A DNA stretch of 17,307 nt from Gammaproteobacteria bacterium (GTDB lineage: Bacteria > Pseudomonadota > Gammaproteobacteria > Steroidobacterales > Steroidobacteraceae): the NCBI GenBank assembly GCA_020846815.1, contig JADLDF010000532.1:1-17307 (forward strand), given 5' to 3'. Positions 1-7,922 of this stretch are shown here, one piece after another (position 1 is the stretch's first letter; each line of letters begins with the position of its first letter). The notes under the pieces were generated by a model. It ran no database searches. It was given only the letters and a program-made list of their open reading frames with translations, and had not been told where the DNA came from. A program made the translations under genes and the position numbers.

Positions 1-1011
<1,011 letters not shown>

Positions 1012-1233
1012 CCGCCCACCGCGCGAGCCTGATGGCCGCGTTCCCAGCTCGATTCCCGCTCGACGGCTGACCGCAGCGCCGACGAGCCGCGGATCATCCC
1101 AGTCGCATGGAGGCGCGTTCGTTCGCCTGCCGCAGCCACATGCCGTGATGTTTCTTCCCGATTGCTCACATCGTCTGCCGGGGCCCGCTCGCGGTGCGCA
1201 CGGGTGCCGGCCCTTGCGCGCCGGTATCTGTCC

Positions 1234-1238
1234 AGGAG
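1234..1238 (+). promoter_or_regulatory. Ribosome binding site that sets the LuxR-type gene start
   Basis: AGGAG lies 6 nt before the ATG at 1245. This favours 1245 over the in-frame GTG at 1194, which has no recognisable Shine-Dalgarno. The preceding 1012-1233 shows no gene and no convincing promoter. Confidence 0.6.
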
Positions 1239-1244
1239 CAGCGG

Positions 1245-2114
1245 ATGACATCCGACGTCGCACAGTGGAGCGGACTGTTCGCCGCGGCGGCGGAGGATCC
1301 CCGTCGCTGGCCGGCCTGCCTCGCGCGCCTGGCTCGCACCTGGTCGGCCGATGACGCACGACTCGTTCCACTTCCTCCCGTGGCCGGATGCCCGGTTGGA
1401 GAAATCGCGGTCGGCGAAGGCGGGCGGACCCTCCGCGCGTACCTCGCGCCGCATCCATGGTGCATCGCGCTGGAGTTGACGCGTGCTGCGGCTTCCGGCG
1501 CCTTCGCCGCGGAGGATCTGCAAAGACTGCGTGTCGCGATACCTAAGCTGATTGCGGCCACGGCCGCGGCACGCCAGGTCATCCTGTGCGCGGAGCCGCT
1601 GGTCGAGCAAGCGGCGAATCCCATGCAACCGCGGCGCCTGCTGGTGACCCTCATCGACCCCTCGGCATCGGAAACCGCGGAGTCGGGCCTGTACCGGGCG
1701 TTGTTCGACCTGACGCCCCGCGAGGCGGAAATAGCGTCGCTGGTGGCGATGGGCTGGCCGTTGCAGGCGATCTGCTCTGCGGTCGGAATCAGCCTCGGTC
1801 ACTGCCGACAGCGGCTGCAGTCGGTGTTTCGCAAGACGGGCACGACCCGGCAGGGAGAGCTCGCCGCCCTGCTGGGCCGCGGTACACTAGCTGGCGCCAG
1901 GCCGGCTCACGACATCGCGGGGCTCGAGAAGCGTCGGCGCCGAGACAGCCATACCAGGCCGCTGCCCAGCATCAGCAGGCCGAGCGTGCCGGGCTCCGGC
2001 ACCAGAGTCGGATTGGTGACGCTCGGGCTGATGAAGCCTACCTGCAGATCGGGAGGCAGTATCGACGGATCGATCGAGGCGCCGATCACTCCCGTCGTAG
2101 CGTCGGCGAAATAG
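1245..2114 (+). CDS. LuxR-type helix-turn-helix transcriptional regulator
   Basis: Cytoplasmic DNA-binding regulator. The start at 1245 (MTSDVAQW) follows a good AGGAG site. Residues about 1-150 form an unassigned N-terminal region with no clear receiver or autoinducer domain. The GerE/LuxR-type HTH starts at LTPREAEIASLVAMGWPLQ, continues through the recognition region AVGISLGHCRQRLQSVFRKTG, and ends near LAALLGRG. This is a usual end point for the family, yet the frame continues about 75 more residues, antisense to the convergent PEP-CTERM gene, to the TAG at 2112-2114. That tail is basic, low in complexity and probably not part of the functional protein. An out-of-frame TAG sits at 1888-1890, where a one-base indel would end the protein right after the HTH. 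Target genes are unknown; the adjacent PEP-CTERM gene is a candidate from position only. Confidence 0.75.
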   Translation: MTSDVAQWSGLFAAAAEDPRRWPACLARLARTWSADDARLVPLPPVAGCPVGEIAVGEGGRTLRAYLAPHPWCIALELTRAAASGAFAAEDLQRLRVAIPKLIAATAAARQVILCAEPLVEQAANPMQPRRLLVTLIDPSASETAESGLYRALFDLTPREAEIASLVAMGWPLQAICSAVGISLGHCRQRLQSVFRKTGTTRQGELAALLGRGTLAGARPAHDIAGLEKRRRRDSHTRPLPSISRPSVPGSGTRVGLVTLGLMKPTCRSGGSIDGSIEAPITPVVASAK

Positions 2115-2569
2115 ACGTAGTCGGCGCAGAAGTCGGCGGTCTCGTCCGGCGCACCGGTGCACTCGGTGTTCACGGTGGTCAGCGCGAGGTCGAGTGTTTC
2201 GCTACGTCCGCCGGAGACATCGATGCGCAGATTGAGGCCATCGATGTAGGTCCCCGTGACCGACGTGCCGTTGATCAGACGCAGCGTGCCCAGGACCAGG
2301 GTGTCGCCATTGGCCACGTCGAGGCCGGTGTTCGGAGTGAAGAGCAGCGAGCTCGGCAGCACGGTTCCGGCGACCGGGACACCCCGTGACACCGCGGCAG
2401 TGCCGACGCCGGAGCAGACCACGCTGCCGGAGCCGCAGGTCGGAGTCGTTGCCGTGAAGATTCCGGAGATGGTGATCGGCACGGCATCGGCGCGTGAACC
2501 GAGAGCCATGCCCGCCATCAGGAGAATCAGTGAAAGACCCGTCGTCTTCGATCGGTTGCTGTGATGCAT
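1907..2569 (-). CDS. PEP-CTERM sorting domain protein (exosortase substrate)
   Basis: Small exported protein expected to be processed at its C-terminus by an exosortase (EpsH/XrtA class) and linked to exopolysaccharide or the cell surface. The chosen start at 2569 (MHHSNRSK) gives 220 residues and has GAGG 6 nt upstream; longer in-frame starts at 2587 and 2713 would place sequence unlike a signal peptide in front. The signal peptide ends near GSRADA/VPI. The body is beta-rich, acidic and Gly/Thr-rich, with two Cys pairs (TCGSGSVVC and ECTGAPDETADFC). The sorting tail is textbook: VPEPG at 190-194, a hydrophobic stretch, then RRRR at 210-213. No exosortase gene is in view. A sigma-54-like promoter and an upstream dyad precede it. 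The gene looks less GC-rich than its neighbours. Confidence 0.86.
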   Translation of the reverse strand: MHHSNRSKTTGLSLILLMAGMALGSRADAVPITISGIFTATTPTCGSGSVVCSGVGTAAVSRGVPVAGTVLPSSLLFTPNTGLDVANGDTLVLGTLRLINGTSVTGTYIDGLNLRIDVSGGRSETLDLALTTVNTECTGAPDETADFCADYVYFADATTGVIGASIDPSILPPDLQVGFISPSVTNPTLVPEPGTLGLLMLGSGLVWLSRRRRFSSPAMS

Positions 2570-2617
2570 GACTCGCCTCGCGTCCATGTCGCTACCATCG
2601 TTGCATCGAGACTCGAA

Positions 2618-2632
2618 GCGAAGTGCATGCCA
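2618..2632 (-). promoter_or_regulatory. Candidate sigma-54 (RpoN) -24/-12 promoter of the PEP-CTERM gene
   Basis: On the minus strand 2632-2618 reads TGGCATGCACTTCGC, followed by T. Compared with TGGCACG-N4-TTGC(A/T), the -24 element has one mismatch and the -12 element one, and the invariant GG-N10-GC spacing is exact. Transcription would start near 2606, giving a leader of about 37 nt to the ATG at 2569. PEP-CTERM/exosortase systems are often tied to PrsK/PrsR, a sigma-54-type regulatory pair, so the assignment makes sense biologically. It is a pattern match only. Confidence 0.5.
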
Positions 2633-2710
2633 TCGGAAGATAGTGGCCGCCGGCCAGAGACTTACGAATCGACGCAGCGACGGCCCGGTCCGAGGTGTCA
2701 TGGCTCGCGA

Positions 2711-2728
2711 CACTCATGAACATGAGTG
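2711..2728. promoter_or_regulatory. 18-bp dyad, candidate upstream activator or operator site
   Basis: CACTCATG-AA-CATGAGTG is a perfect 8-bp inverted repeat with a 2-bp centre. It lies in the divergent intergenic region, about 95 bp upstream of the sigma-54-like promoter (minus strand) and about 100 bp upstream of the possible sigma-70 promoter (plus strand). That distance fits an enhancer-binding-protein site for the PEP-CTERM gene. It could instead be an operator for the CHAT operon or a site for the nearby LuxR-type regulator. Confidence 0.5.
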
Positions 2729-2820
2729 CGGCAGTGCTGCAGGGCAGCCGCGGGTACGACGGTCTGCTTCGATCCGGGCAACGGCGATTCGTGCGCCGAT
2801 GCAATGCCGTTCTGCTGCGG

Positions 2821-2850
2821 TGGACGGCGTCGCGGGCTTCTGATTTAAAT
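2821..2850 (+). promoter_or_regulatory. Possible sigma-70 promoter of the CHAT-sigma-anti-sigma operon
   Basis: TGGACG (2821-2826, 4 of 6 to TTGACA), a 17-bp spacer, and TTTAAA (2844-2849, 4 of 6 to TATAAT) with an extended-10-like TG at 2841-2842. The box sits in GATTTAAATC, an AT-rich palindrome that stands out in this GC-rich DNA. Start of transcription would be near 2856. Autoregulation by the operon's own sigma factor through another motif is equally possible. Confidence 0.35.
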
Positions 2851-2873
2851 CTCCCCGGGGTGCATTCGGGGAG
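2851..2873 (+). promoter_or_regulatory. Hairpin covering the Shine-Dalgarno of the CHAT gene
   Basis: CTCCCCG (2851-2857) pairs perfectly with CGGGGAG (2867-2873) around a 9-nt loop. The 3' arm contains GGGGAG, the only ribosome binding site before the GTG start at 2877. The next bases form ATGTGA, a start-stop pair (2875-2880) overlapping the GTG. If transcription starts upstream of 2851, translation could be limited by this structure. If it starts at about 2856, the 5' arm would be mostly missing. Confidence 0.4.
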
Positions 2874-2876
2874 CAT

Positions 2877-5800
2877 GTGAGGCAGCTCGTCGCCTTGCTT
2901 TCGATCGGGTACCGCGGGCCAGCAACCTGGCGGGCGGCGCTCTTCGTGGCGTTGCTCGGCATGCCATTCGCGGCAGCCGCCGACTCCAGCGTGTCGTCCG
3001 CGCCAGTGCCTGCGCCCGCGTCCGTGCCGGCGGCCATGCCCACGGCGCGCGACGGCGGCATGCCGGAGGTGGTCGCGCTGCCGCCGGACGGCACGGTCCG
3101 GCGGGTCACTCTGGGCGGCGAGGGCGGGCGCTGGCGATTGCCGCTGCAGGCGCAGGAGGCTGCGACGCTGGAGATCGAGCAGCTCGAGGGAGCGGTCGAG
3201 GTCACGCTCGAGCGGCCGGGCGCGGCGGCGCAGCGGTTGCGCACCGAGGCGGGACGGCAGGGCCGGGTGCGGGCGACCTTGATCGGCGCGGCGGAGGGCG
3301 CGCTCTATCTGCAGCTCCTGCCGCGGCGGCGTGCGGCGACCGTGGCGATGCGCCTCGGTCCGGGGCGCGCCGCGACGGCGCAGGATCTCCAGCGCAGCGC
3401 GGCTTTCGGACGCTACGTCGAGGCCGAGGCGCTGCGCCGCGAGCACTATCGAGAGACCGTGGTCAGCTCCCGCACGCCGGCCATCGACGCGACGACGCGC
3501 GCGGCGTACGTCGCGGCGATCGAGGGCTACGAGTCGGCGGACGACGGCTGCGGACTGCGCATCGCGGCGATCGGCGCGGCACGCATGGAAGTCTCGGCCG
3601 GCGAGTACGCCCGTGCCCGCGTGCTCGTCGATCGCGCGCTCGGTGCGCGCTGCGCGGACGACGCGGCGGAGCGCGCCCAGGCACTGAAGACGCGCGGCAT
3701 GGCGGCGGCCTACCAGGGCGACCTCGCGGCCTCGGCGGCCGCGGCCGAGCAGGCGCTGGCGCTGTACCGCGAGACCGGCGACCGGCTCTACGAGGGTGTG
3801 GTGCTCGGCAACCTCAGCAGCGTCTATGCCGAGCTCGGCGAATCGCTGCGGGCACTCGAGGCGGCGCGCGGCGCGCTCGAGGCGGCGATCGCGACCAGCG
3901 ACGCGCAGGGCATCGTCTACAGCCGCAAGACCATCGGCGCGATCGAGCTCGCGCGCGGCCGCTTCGCGGCGGCCCTCACCGCCTATCGCGAGACGCTCGA
4001 AGCCCTGCGTACCACGCCCTATCCCATGATCGAGGGCGAGACCTGGAACGACCTCGGCCTGCTGCACCACCGGATGGGGGAATACGCCGAGGCGGAGCGG
4101 GCCTGGGAGCGGGCGCAACAGGTGTGGACGCGGATGCGCTATCGCTTCGGCAGCGTGGACACGTTGTTGAGCCAGTCCGAGGCGCGGCTGGAGCGCGGGC
4201 GGCGCGAGCTCGCCGAGTCCGGCTTCAGGCGCGCGCGGGCACTGGCGCAGGCGGACGGCCTCAAGAGTCCCGAGGCGCGCGCACTGCTCGGCCTCGGCAG
4301 CACGCGCCTCGCCGCCGGCGACTGGCCGGCCGCACGCGCGCGCCTGCGCGAGTCATTGGCGCTGGCGGAATCGATCGGCGACCGCGACGCGCAGGCCGCG
4401 GCACTGCAGGGACTCGGCGACCTCGAATTCGCGCAGGGCAGTCCCACGGGCGCGCGGCAGCACTACGAGCAGTCGCTGGTGCTGCTGCGAGCCGCGGCCG
4501 ACCTCGACGGCGAAGCGCTGGCGCTGGTCCGGCTCGCGCGTGCGCAGGGCGCACAGGGCGATCTCGCGGGTGCACTGGCGAGGCTCGAAGCGGCACACGG
4601 CATCATCGAGACGCAGCGCGGCCAGATCGCCGAGCCACGGCTGCGCATGCGCTTCTATGCGACCGCGCGCGAGTCCCAGGACCTCGAGGTCGAGCTGCTG
4701 ATGGCCCGCGAAGCCCGCGAACCGGGACGTGGTCATGCCGCGGCGGCATTGGCGGCGGCCGAGCGGGCGCGGGCGCGAGCGCTGCTGGACTCGCTTTCCG
4801 AACGCACGATCGAAGTGCGGCGCGACGTCGAGCCGGCGCTGCTGCAGGCGGAGCGCGAGGCCGCCGAGTCGCTGCGCAGCGCCGCACTGCGACTGGCGCG
4901 CCTGCCGGCCGGCGCCGAGCCCGCGCAGCGTGCGGCGACACGCCGGGAGGTCGATGCCGCCAGCACCGCGCTCGATGCCGCGCGCGGCCGGATCCGCGCG
5001 GCGAACCCGCGCCACGCCGGGTTGCTGCAGCCGCGAGCGCTCGGGCTCGAGGAGATCCAGCGCGAGCTGCTCGACGACGGCATGGGAGTGCTGGCGTACT
5101 GGCTCGGCGAGCACGGCGGCGTGGCCTGGCTCACGACGCGCGACGGACTGCGCACGCAGCCGCTGCCGCCGCGCGCGCAGGCGGAACGCGAGGTCGAGCG
5201 GTTTGTCGCCGGGCTGCGTGAGACGCCCGCCGGGACGCCGGCGGATGCCGCCGCGCTCGCCGCCGCCGAGGCGGCGGCGCTCGGCGCCACGAATCGGGCT
5301 GCCGTGCAGCTCGGGCGGATGCTGCTCGGCGAGCTGCTGCGCGGCCAGCGTCTGCACCTGCTGGCCGTGGTCGCCGACGGCGCGCTGCAGCGCCTGCCGT
5401 TCGGCCTGCTGGTCGACCCGGCATCCGCCCGACCCGTGCACGCGGCCCACGAGCTCGTCTACCTGCCCTCGTTCGCGACGCTGCGCGGCCTGCGCGAGGC
5501 GGCGCCGCAGCTCGGGCGCGAGCCGCGCGTCGCCGTGCTCGCCGATCCGCTGGTCAGTCGCGCGGCGCGCAATGCGGGCGGCGCAGCCCGCAGCCGTGCG
5601 CTGGACGACGACTTCGACCTGCGCAATCTCGCGCCGCTGCCGCAGAGCCGCACTGAGGCGCTGCGCATCGCGCGGCTGCTGCCGGCGGAGCGCCGCTGGG
5701 TCGCGCTCGCCGACGACGCCAGTCGCGAGGCGGTGCTGCAGGCGGACTGGAGCCGCTGGTCGATCGCGCACTTCGCGGCGCACGCGCTGGTCGATCTGCA

Positions 5801-6206
5801 GCGGCCGGAGCTCTCGGGCATCGTGCTGTCGCTCTACGACCGCGACGGCCGGCCGCGGGACGGCTTCCTGCGGCTCAACGACATCTACGAGCTGCGGATG
5901 CCGGTGGCGCTGGTGGTGCTCAGCGCCTGCGATTCCGCGCTCGGTCGCAACTACGGCAGCGAAGGCGCATTCAGCCTGGCACGCGCATTCTTCTACGCGG
6001 GCGCGCCGCGGGTGGTCGCATCCCTCTGGCCGGTCGACGATCGTGCCACGGCGCGCTTCATGGAGTCGTTCTACGACGCGCTGCTGCGTCGCGGGCTCAC
6101 GCCCGCCGCGGCGCTGCGCGATGCGCAGCACGCACTGGCCCGGGAGCCGCGCTGGCGTGCGCCGCGCTACTGGGCCGGCTTCGTGCTGCAGGGCGACTGG
6201 CGCTGA
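2877..6206 (+). CDS. Exported TPR-CHAT domain protein (caspase-like peptidase)
   Basis: Large protein predicted to be exported and to act as a clan CD (caspase/separase-like) cysteine peptidase. The start is GTG at 2877 with GGGGAG close upstream. Signal peptide at residues 1-35 (AALFVALLGMPFAAAA/DSS). Residues about 60-160 form a beta-rich domain resembling the PPC-type domain often found before TPR-CHAT. TPR-like helical repeats run from about 230 to 580 (for example GEYAEAERAWERAQQVW), followed by a coiled, Ala/Arg-rich linker. The CHAT domain covers about 737-1109, with the dyad intact: His969 in HFAAHALVD and Cys1018 in VLSACDSALG, then GAFSLARAFFYAGAPRVVASLW and a typical CHAT C-terminus. 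It is the first gene of a three-gene operon with a sigma factor 4 bp downstream. The substrate is unknown; the anti-sigma protein is the neighbourhood candidate. Family assignment is firm, export likely, peptidase activity inferred. Confidence 0.91.
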   Translation: MRQLVALLSIGYRGPATWRAALFVALLGMPFAAAADSSVSSAPVPAPASVPAAMPTARDGGMPEVVALPPDGTVRRVTLGGEGGRWRLPLQAQEAATLEIEQLEGAVEVTLERPGAAAQRLRTEAGRQGRVRATLIGAAEGALYLQLLPRRRAATVAMRLGPGRAATAQDLQRSAAFGRYVEAEALRREHYRETVVSSRTPAIDATTRAAYVAAIEGYESADDGCGLRIAAIGAARMEVSAGEYARARVLVDRALGARCADDAAERAQALKTRGMAAAYQGDLAASAAAAEQALALYRETGDRLYEGVVLGNLSSVYAELGESLRALEAARGALEAAIATSDAQGIVYSRKTIGAIELARGRFAAALTAYRETLEALRTTPYPMIEGETWNDLGLLHHRMGEYAEAERAWERAQQVWTRMRYRFGSVDTLLSQSEARLERGRRELAESGFRRARALAQADGLKSPEARALLGLGSTRLAAGDWPAARARLRESLALAESIGDRDAQAAALQGLGDLEFAQGSPTGARQHYEQSLVLLRAAADLDGEALALVRLARAQGAQGDLAGALARLEAAHGIIETQRGQIAEPRLRMRFYATARESQDLEVELLMAREAREPGRGHAAAALAAAERARARALLDSLSERTIEVRRDVEPALLQAEREAAESLRSAALRLARLPAGAEPAQRAATRREVDAASTALDAARGRIRAANPRHAGLLQPRALGLEEIQRELLDDGMGVLAYWLGEHGGVAWLTTRDGLRTQPLPPRAQAEREVERFVAGLRETPAGTPADAAALAAAEAAALGATNRAAVQLGRMLLGELLRGQRLHLLAVVADGALQRLPFGLLVDPASARPVHAAHELVYLPSFATLRGLREAAPQLGREPRVAVLADPLVSRAARNAGGAARSRALDDDFDLRNLAPLPQSRTEALRIARLLPAERRWVALADDASREAVLQADWSRWSIAHFAAHALVDLQRPELSGIVLSLYDRDGRPRDGFLRLNDIYELRMPVALVVLSACDSALGRNYGSEGAFSLARAFFYAGAPRVVASLWPVDDRATARFMESFYDALLRRGLTPAAALRDAQHALAREPRWRAPRYWAGFVLQGDWR

Positions 6207-6210
6207 GCGC

Positions 6211-6936
6211 ATGGACGAAGCGGACCGCAAACCGGGTGAGGCAGACGGGACGCTGGCCGCGCTGCTGCGACGCCTCGGCGTCGAGGGCGAGCCGGGCGGC
6301 GTGGCCTATGAACGCCTGCGGCTGCGCCTGGTCGCATTCCTGCGGTTGCACGTGCGCGGCGAGGCCGAGTCGCTCGCCGACGTCGCGCTCGACCGGCTGG
6401 CGCGCCGCGTGCACGAGGGCACGGTCATCGACAGCCTGCCGTCGTATGCGCTCGGCATCGCGCGGCTGCTCGTCCGGGAAGAGCAGGCGCGGCGTGTGCG
6501 CGAACGCCGTGCGCTCGAAGGCCTGGGCCACGAGACCAACCTGGCGGCGCAGCCGGTGGCCGGCGACACGCACGACGGCACGGCATTCGCTTCGCCCGGC
6601 GGCAGCGACGGCGATGGCGCCGGCGATGCCGCGGACGCCGCCGTGGATGCGGTGGCACTGGCGGCGCTGAACGCCTGCCTCGAGAGCCTCGATGACGCGG
6701 CGCGCCGCCTGGTGCTGGAGTACTACCTGGCCGATGGTCTGGCGAGGATCCCGGCGCGCCAGCGGCTCGCCGCTGCGCTAGGGCTGTCCCTGAACGCCTT
6801 GCGCAACCGCGCGCTGCGGCTGCGCGCGCGGCTCGAGACCTGCGTCGCGGCGAAGCTCGGCCATGAAGCCGGGCGCGTGACGGAACCGCACCGCGCACCA
6901 CTTGAAGCAAGCTCTCGGGGGAACCGCGAGACATGA
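6211..6936 (+). CDS. Sigma-70 family (ECF-like) RNA polymerase sigma factor
   Basis: Alternative sigma factor of 241 residues that would direct RNA polymerase to a specific regulon. Residues about 31-105 (YERLRLRLVAFLRLHVRGEA through the helix ending RRVRERRALEGL) look like region 2, though divergent. Residues about 106-150 are a long Asp/Gly/Ala linker. Region 4 is clearer: LESLDDAARRLVLEYYLADG, then RQRLAAALGLSLNALRNRALRLRARL as the helix-turn-helix. The ATG at 6211 lies 4 nt after the CHAT stop with only a weak GAG ahead, so translation is probably coupled. Its 3' end overlaps the anti-sigma start (ATGA at 6933-6936). Position between a CHAT protein and a membrane anti-sigma-like protein supports the call. 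The target promoters cannot be read from this window. Confidence 0.84.
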   Translation: MDEADRKPGEADGTLAALLRRLGVEGEPGGVAYERLRLRLVAFLRLHVRGEAESLADVALDRLARRVHEGTVIDSLPSYALGIARLLVREEQARRVRERRALEGLGHETNLAAQPVAGDTHDGTAFASPGGSDGDGAGDAADAAVDAVALAALNACLESLDDAARRLVLEYYLADGLARIPARQRLAAALGLSLNALRNRALRLRARLETCVAAKLGHEAGRVTEPHRAPLEASSRGNRET

Positions 6937-7922
6937 GTTCGACCTCCGACAGCGAATTGCGCGACCTGCTGCTGCGACGCCATCCGCCCGATCGCGCACA
7001 GGCGCTCGAGGAACGCCTGCTGCTCGAGGACGACTGCGCCGAGCGGCTGCTCGCGATCGAGCACGACCTGCTCGACGACTACGTCGCTGGGCGACTCGAC
7101 GCCGCGGATCGCGCGGCCGTCGCCGGCCTGTTGCGCGAAGCCCCGGCGGACGCGACGCGATTGCGCTTCGCGCGCGCGCTGCGGCAGGCGGCGGCGCTGG
7201 CCGCGCAAGCCGCACAGGTTGCCGCAACCGTCGCGCCGATCGAGCGTGCCCGGCTGCCGGCGCGCGAACCGCGCCGCCTGCCGCGCTGGCTCGGTCCGGT
7301 GGGCGCGCTGCTCGCGGCCGCGCTGGCCATCGTCGTGGTGATGCCGCCGGGTTCGGTGTCGCCGACGGCGCCCGGCGCCGAGGCCGGTCGCGACGACGCA
7401 GGCACGGCCGGGTCCGTGCCGCCGTCGTCCACGGCACCTGCGGCGGGTGTACCTGCGACGAGTGCACCGGCCGGGACGTCGACGACGGTGTTGCTGCTTG
7501 CGGAACGCGGACGGGGATCCGCGACCCGTGTCGTCGACCTTGCTGCCGATGCGTCGCGCGTGCGGCTGCAACTCGAACTGCCGAGCGACGAGCGCGCCGC
7601 GGCCGTGCGACTGCGCGACGCCCGGGGCCGGGAGACCTTCCGGTCGGCGATGCTGCCGGCAATCGAGGTCGGACCGTACCGGTTGATCGAGGCCGACATC
7701 CCGCGCACTGCATTCGTCGACGGGCCGACGACCGTGGAACTGCGACACGCGGTGTCCGGGGAATCCTCGCAGGACGAGCCGGTGTTCGAATGGCGCATCG
7801 GACTGCGGGCCCCCCTAGAAGGGGCGCTTCGACGAAGCCCATCGCGGAACCTGGCCGAATCCGCAAGTGAAGGGCAGTTTCACCCGCAACGGCGGCCAGG
7901 ACTGCTTCCACCCCGAGGGTGA
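6933..7922 (+). CDS. Single-pass membrane protein, probable anti-sigma factor
   Basis: Likely holds the upstream sigma factor at the membrane. The start overlaps the sigma stop (ATGA). Residues 1-115 would be cytoplasmic and helical, with the anti-sigma-like stretch LEERLLLEDDCAERLLAIEH / LLDDYVAGRLDAADR. No HxxxCxxC zinc motif is seen, so it is not a zf-HC2 type. A transmembrane helix lies at about 119-137 (LGPVGALLAAALAIVVVMP), then a Pro/Ser/Ala-rich linker (138-185) and a beta domain (186-291) that would be periplasmic and ends with FEWRIGL. The last 37 or so residues look alien: codon third-position GC falls to about 55% by hand count and another frame becomes coding-like. A C6 tract (7810-7815) lies just before an out-of-frame TAG (7816-7818); loss of one C would end the protein at RAP. 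The functional end is therefore probably near 7808. The role is inferred mostly from context and topology. Confidence 0.7.
   Translation: MSSTSDSELRDLLLRRHPPDRAQALEERLLLEDDCAERLLAIEHDLLDDYVAGRLDAADRAAVAGLLREAPADATRLRFARALRQAAALAAQAAQVAATVAPIERARLPAREPRRLPRWLGPVGALLAAALAIVVVMPPGSVSPTAPGAEAGRDDAGTAGSVPPSSTAPAAGVPATSAPAGTSTTVLLLAERGRGSATRVVDLAADASRVRLQLELPSDERAAAVRLRDARGRETFRSAMLPAIEVGPYRLIEADIPRTAFVDGPTTVELRHAVSGESSQDEPVFEWRIGLRAPLEGALRRSPSRNLAESASEGQFHPQRRPGLLPPRG

Noticed and set aside
1891..1900. CTGGCGCCAG palindrome between the convergent genes as a terminator
   Set aside because: A continuous 10-bp palindrome with no loop and no T-tract cannot form a normal terminator hairpin.
2695..2880. 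61-codon plus-strand frame ahead of the CHAT gene
   Set aside because: No ribosome binding site, no recognisable protein character; it overlaps the dyad, promoter-like boxes and hairpin, which better explain this DNA.
2592..4118. 508-codon minus-strand frame over the CHAT 5' half and the promoter region
   Set aside because: Shadow frame without domains; it crosses the regulatory region and opposes a well-supported gene.
4729..6210. Long in-frame extension upstream of the sigma-factor start
   Set aside because: It is the Arg/Cys/Ser-rich out-of-frame reading of the CHAT gene; the sigma protein begins at the ATG at 6211 just after the CHAT stop.
4353..6230. 625-codon minus-strand frame over the CHAT region
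   Set aside because: Low-complexity Arg/Gln/Ala composition; the opposite strand encodes the CHAT domain with its catalytic motifs.
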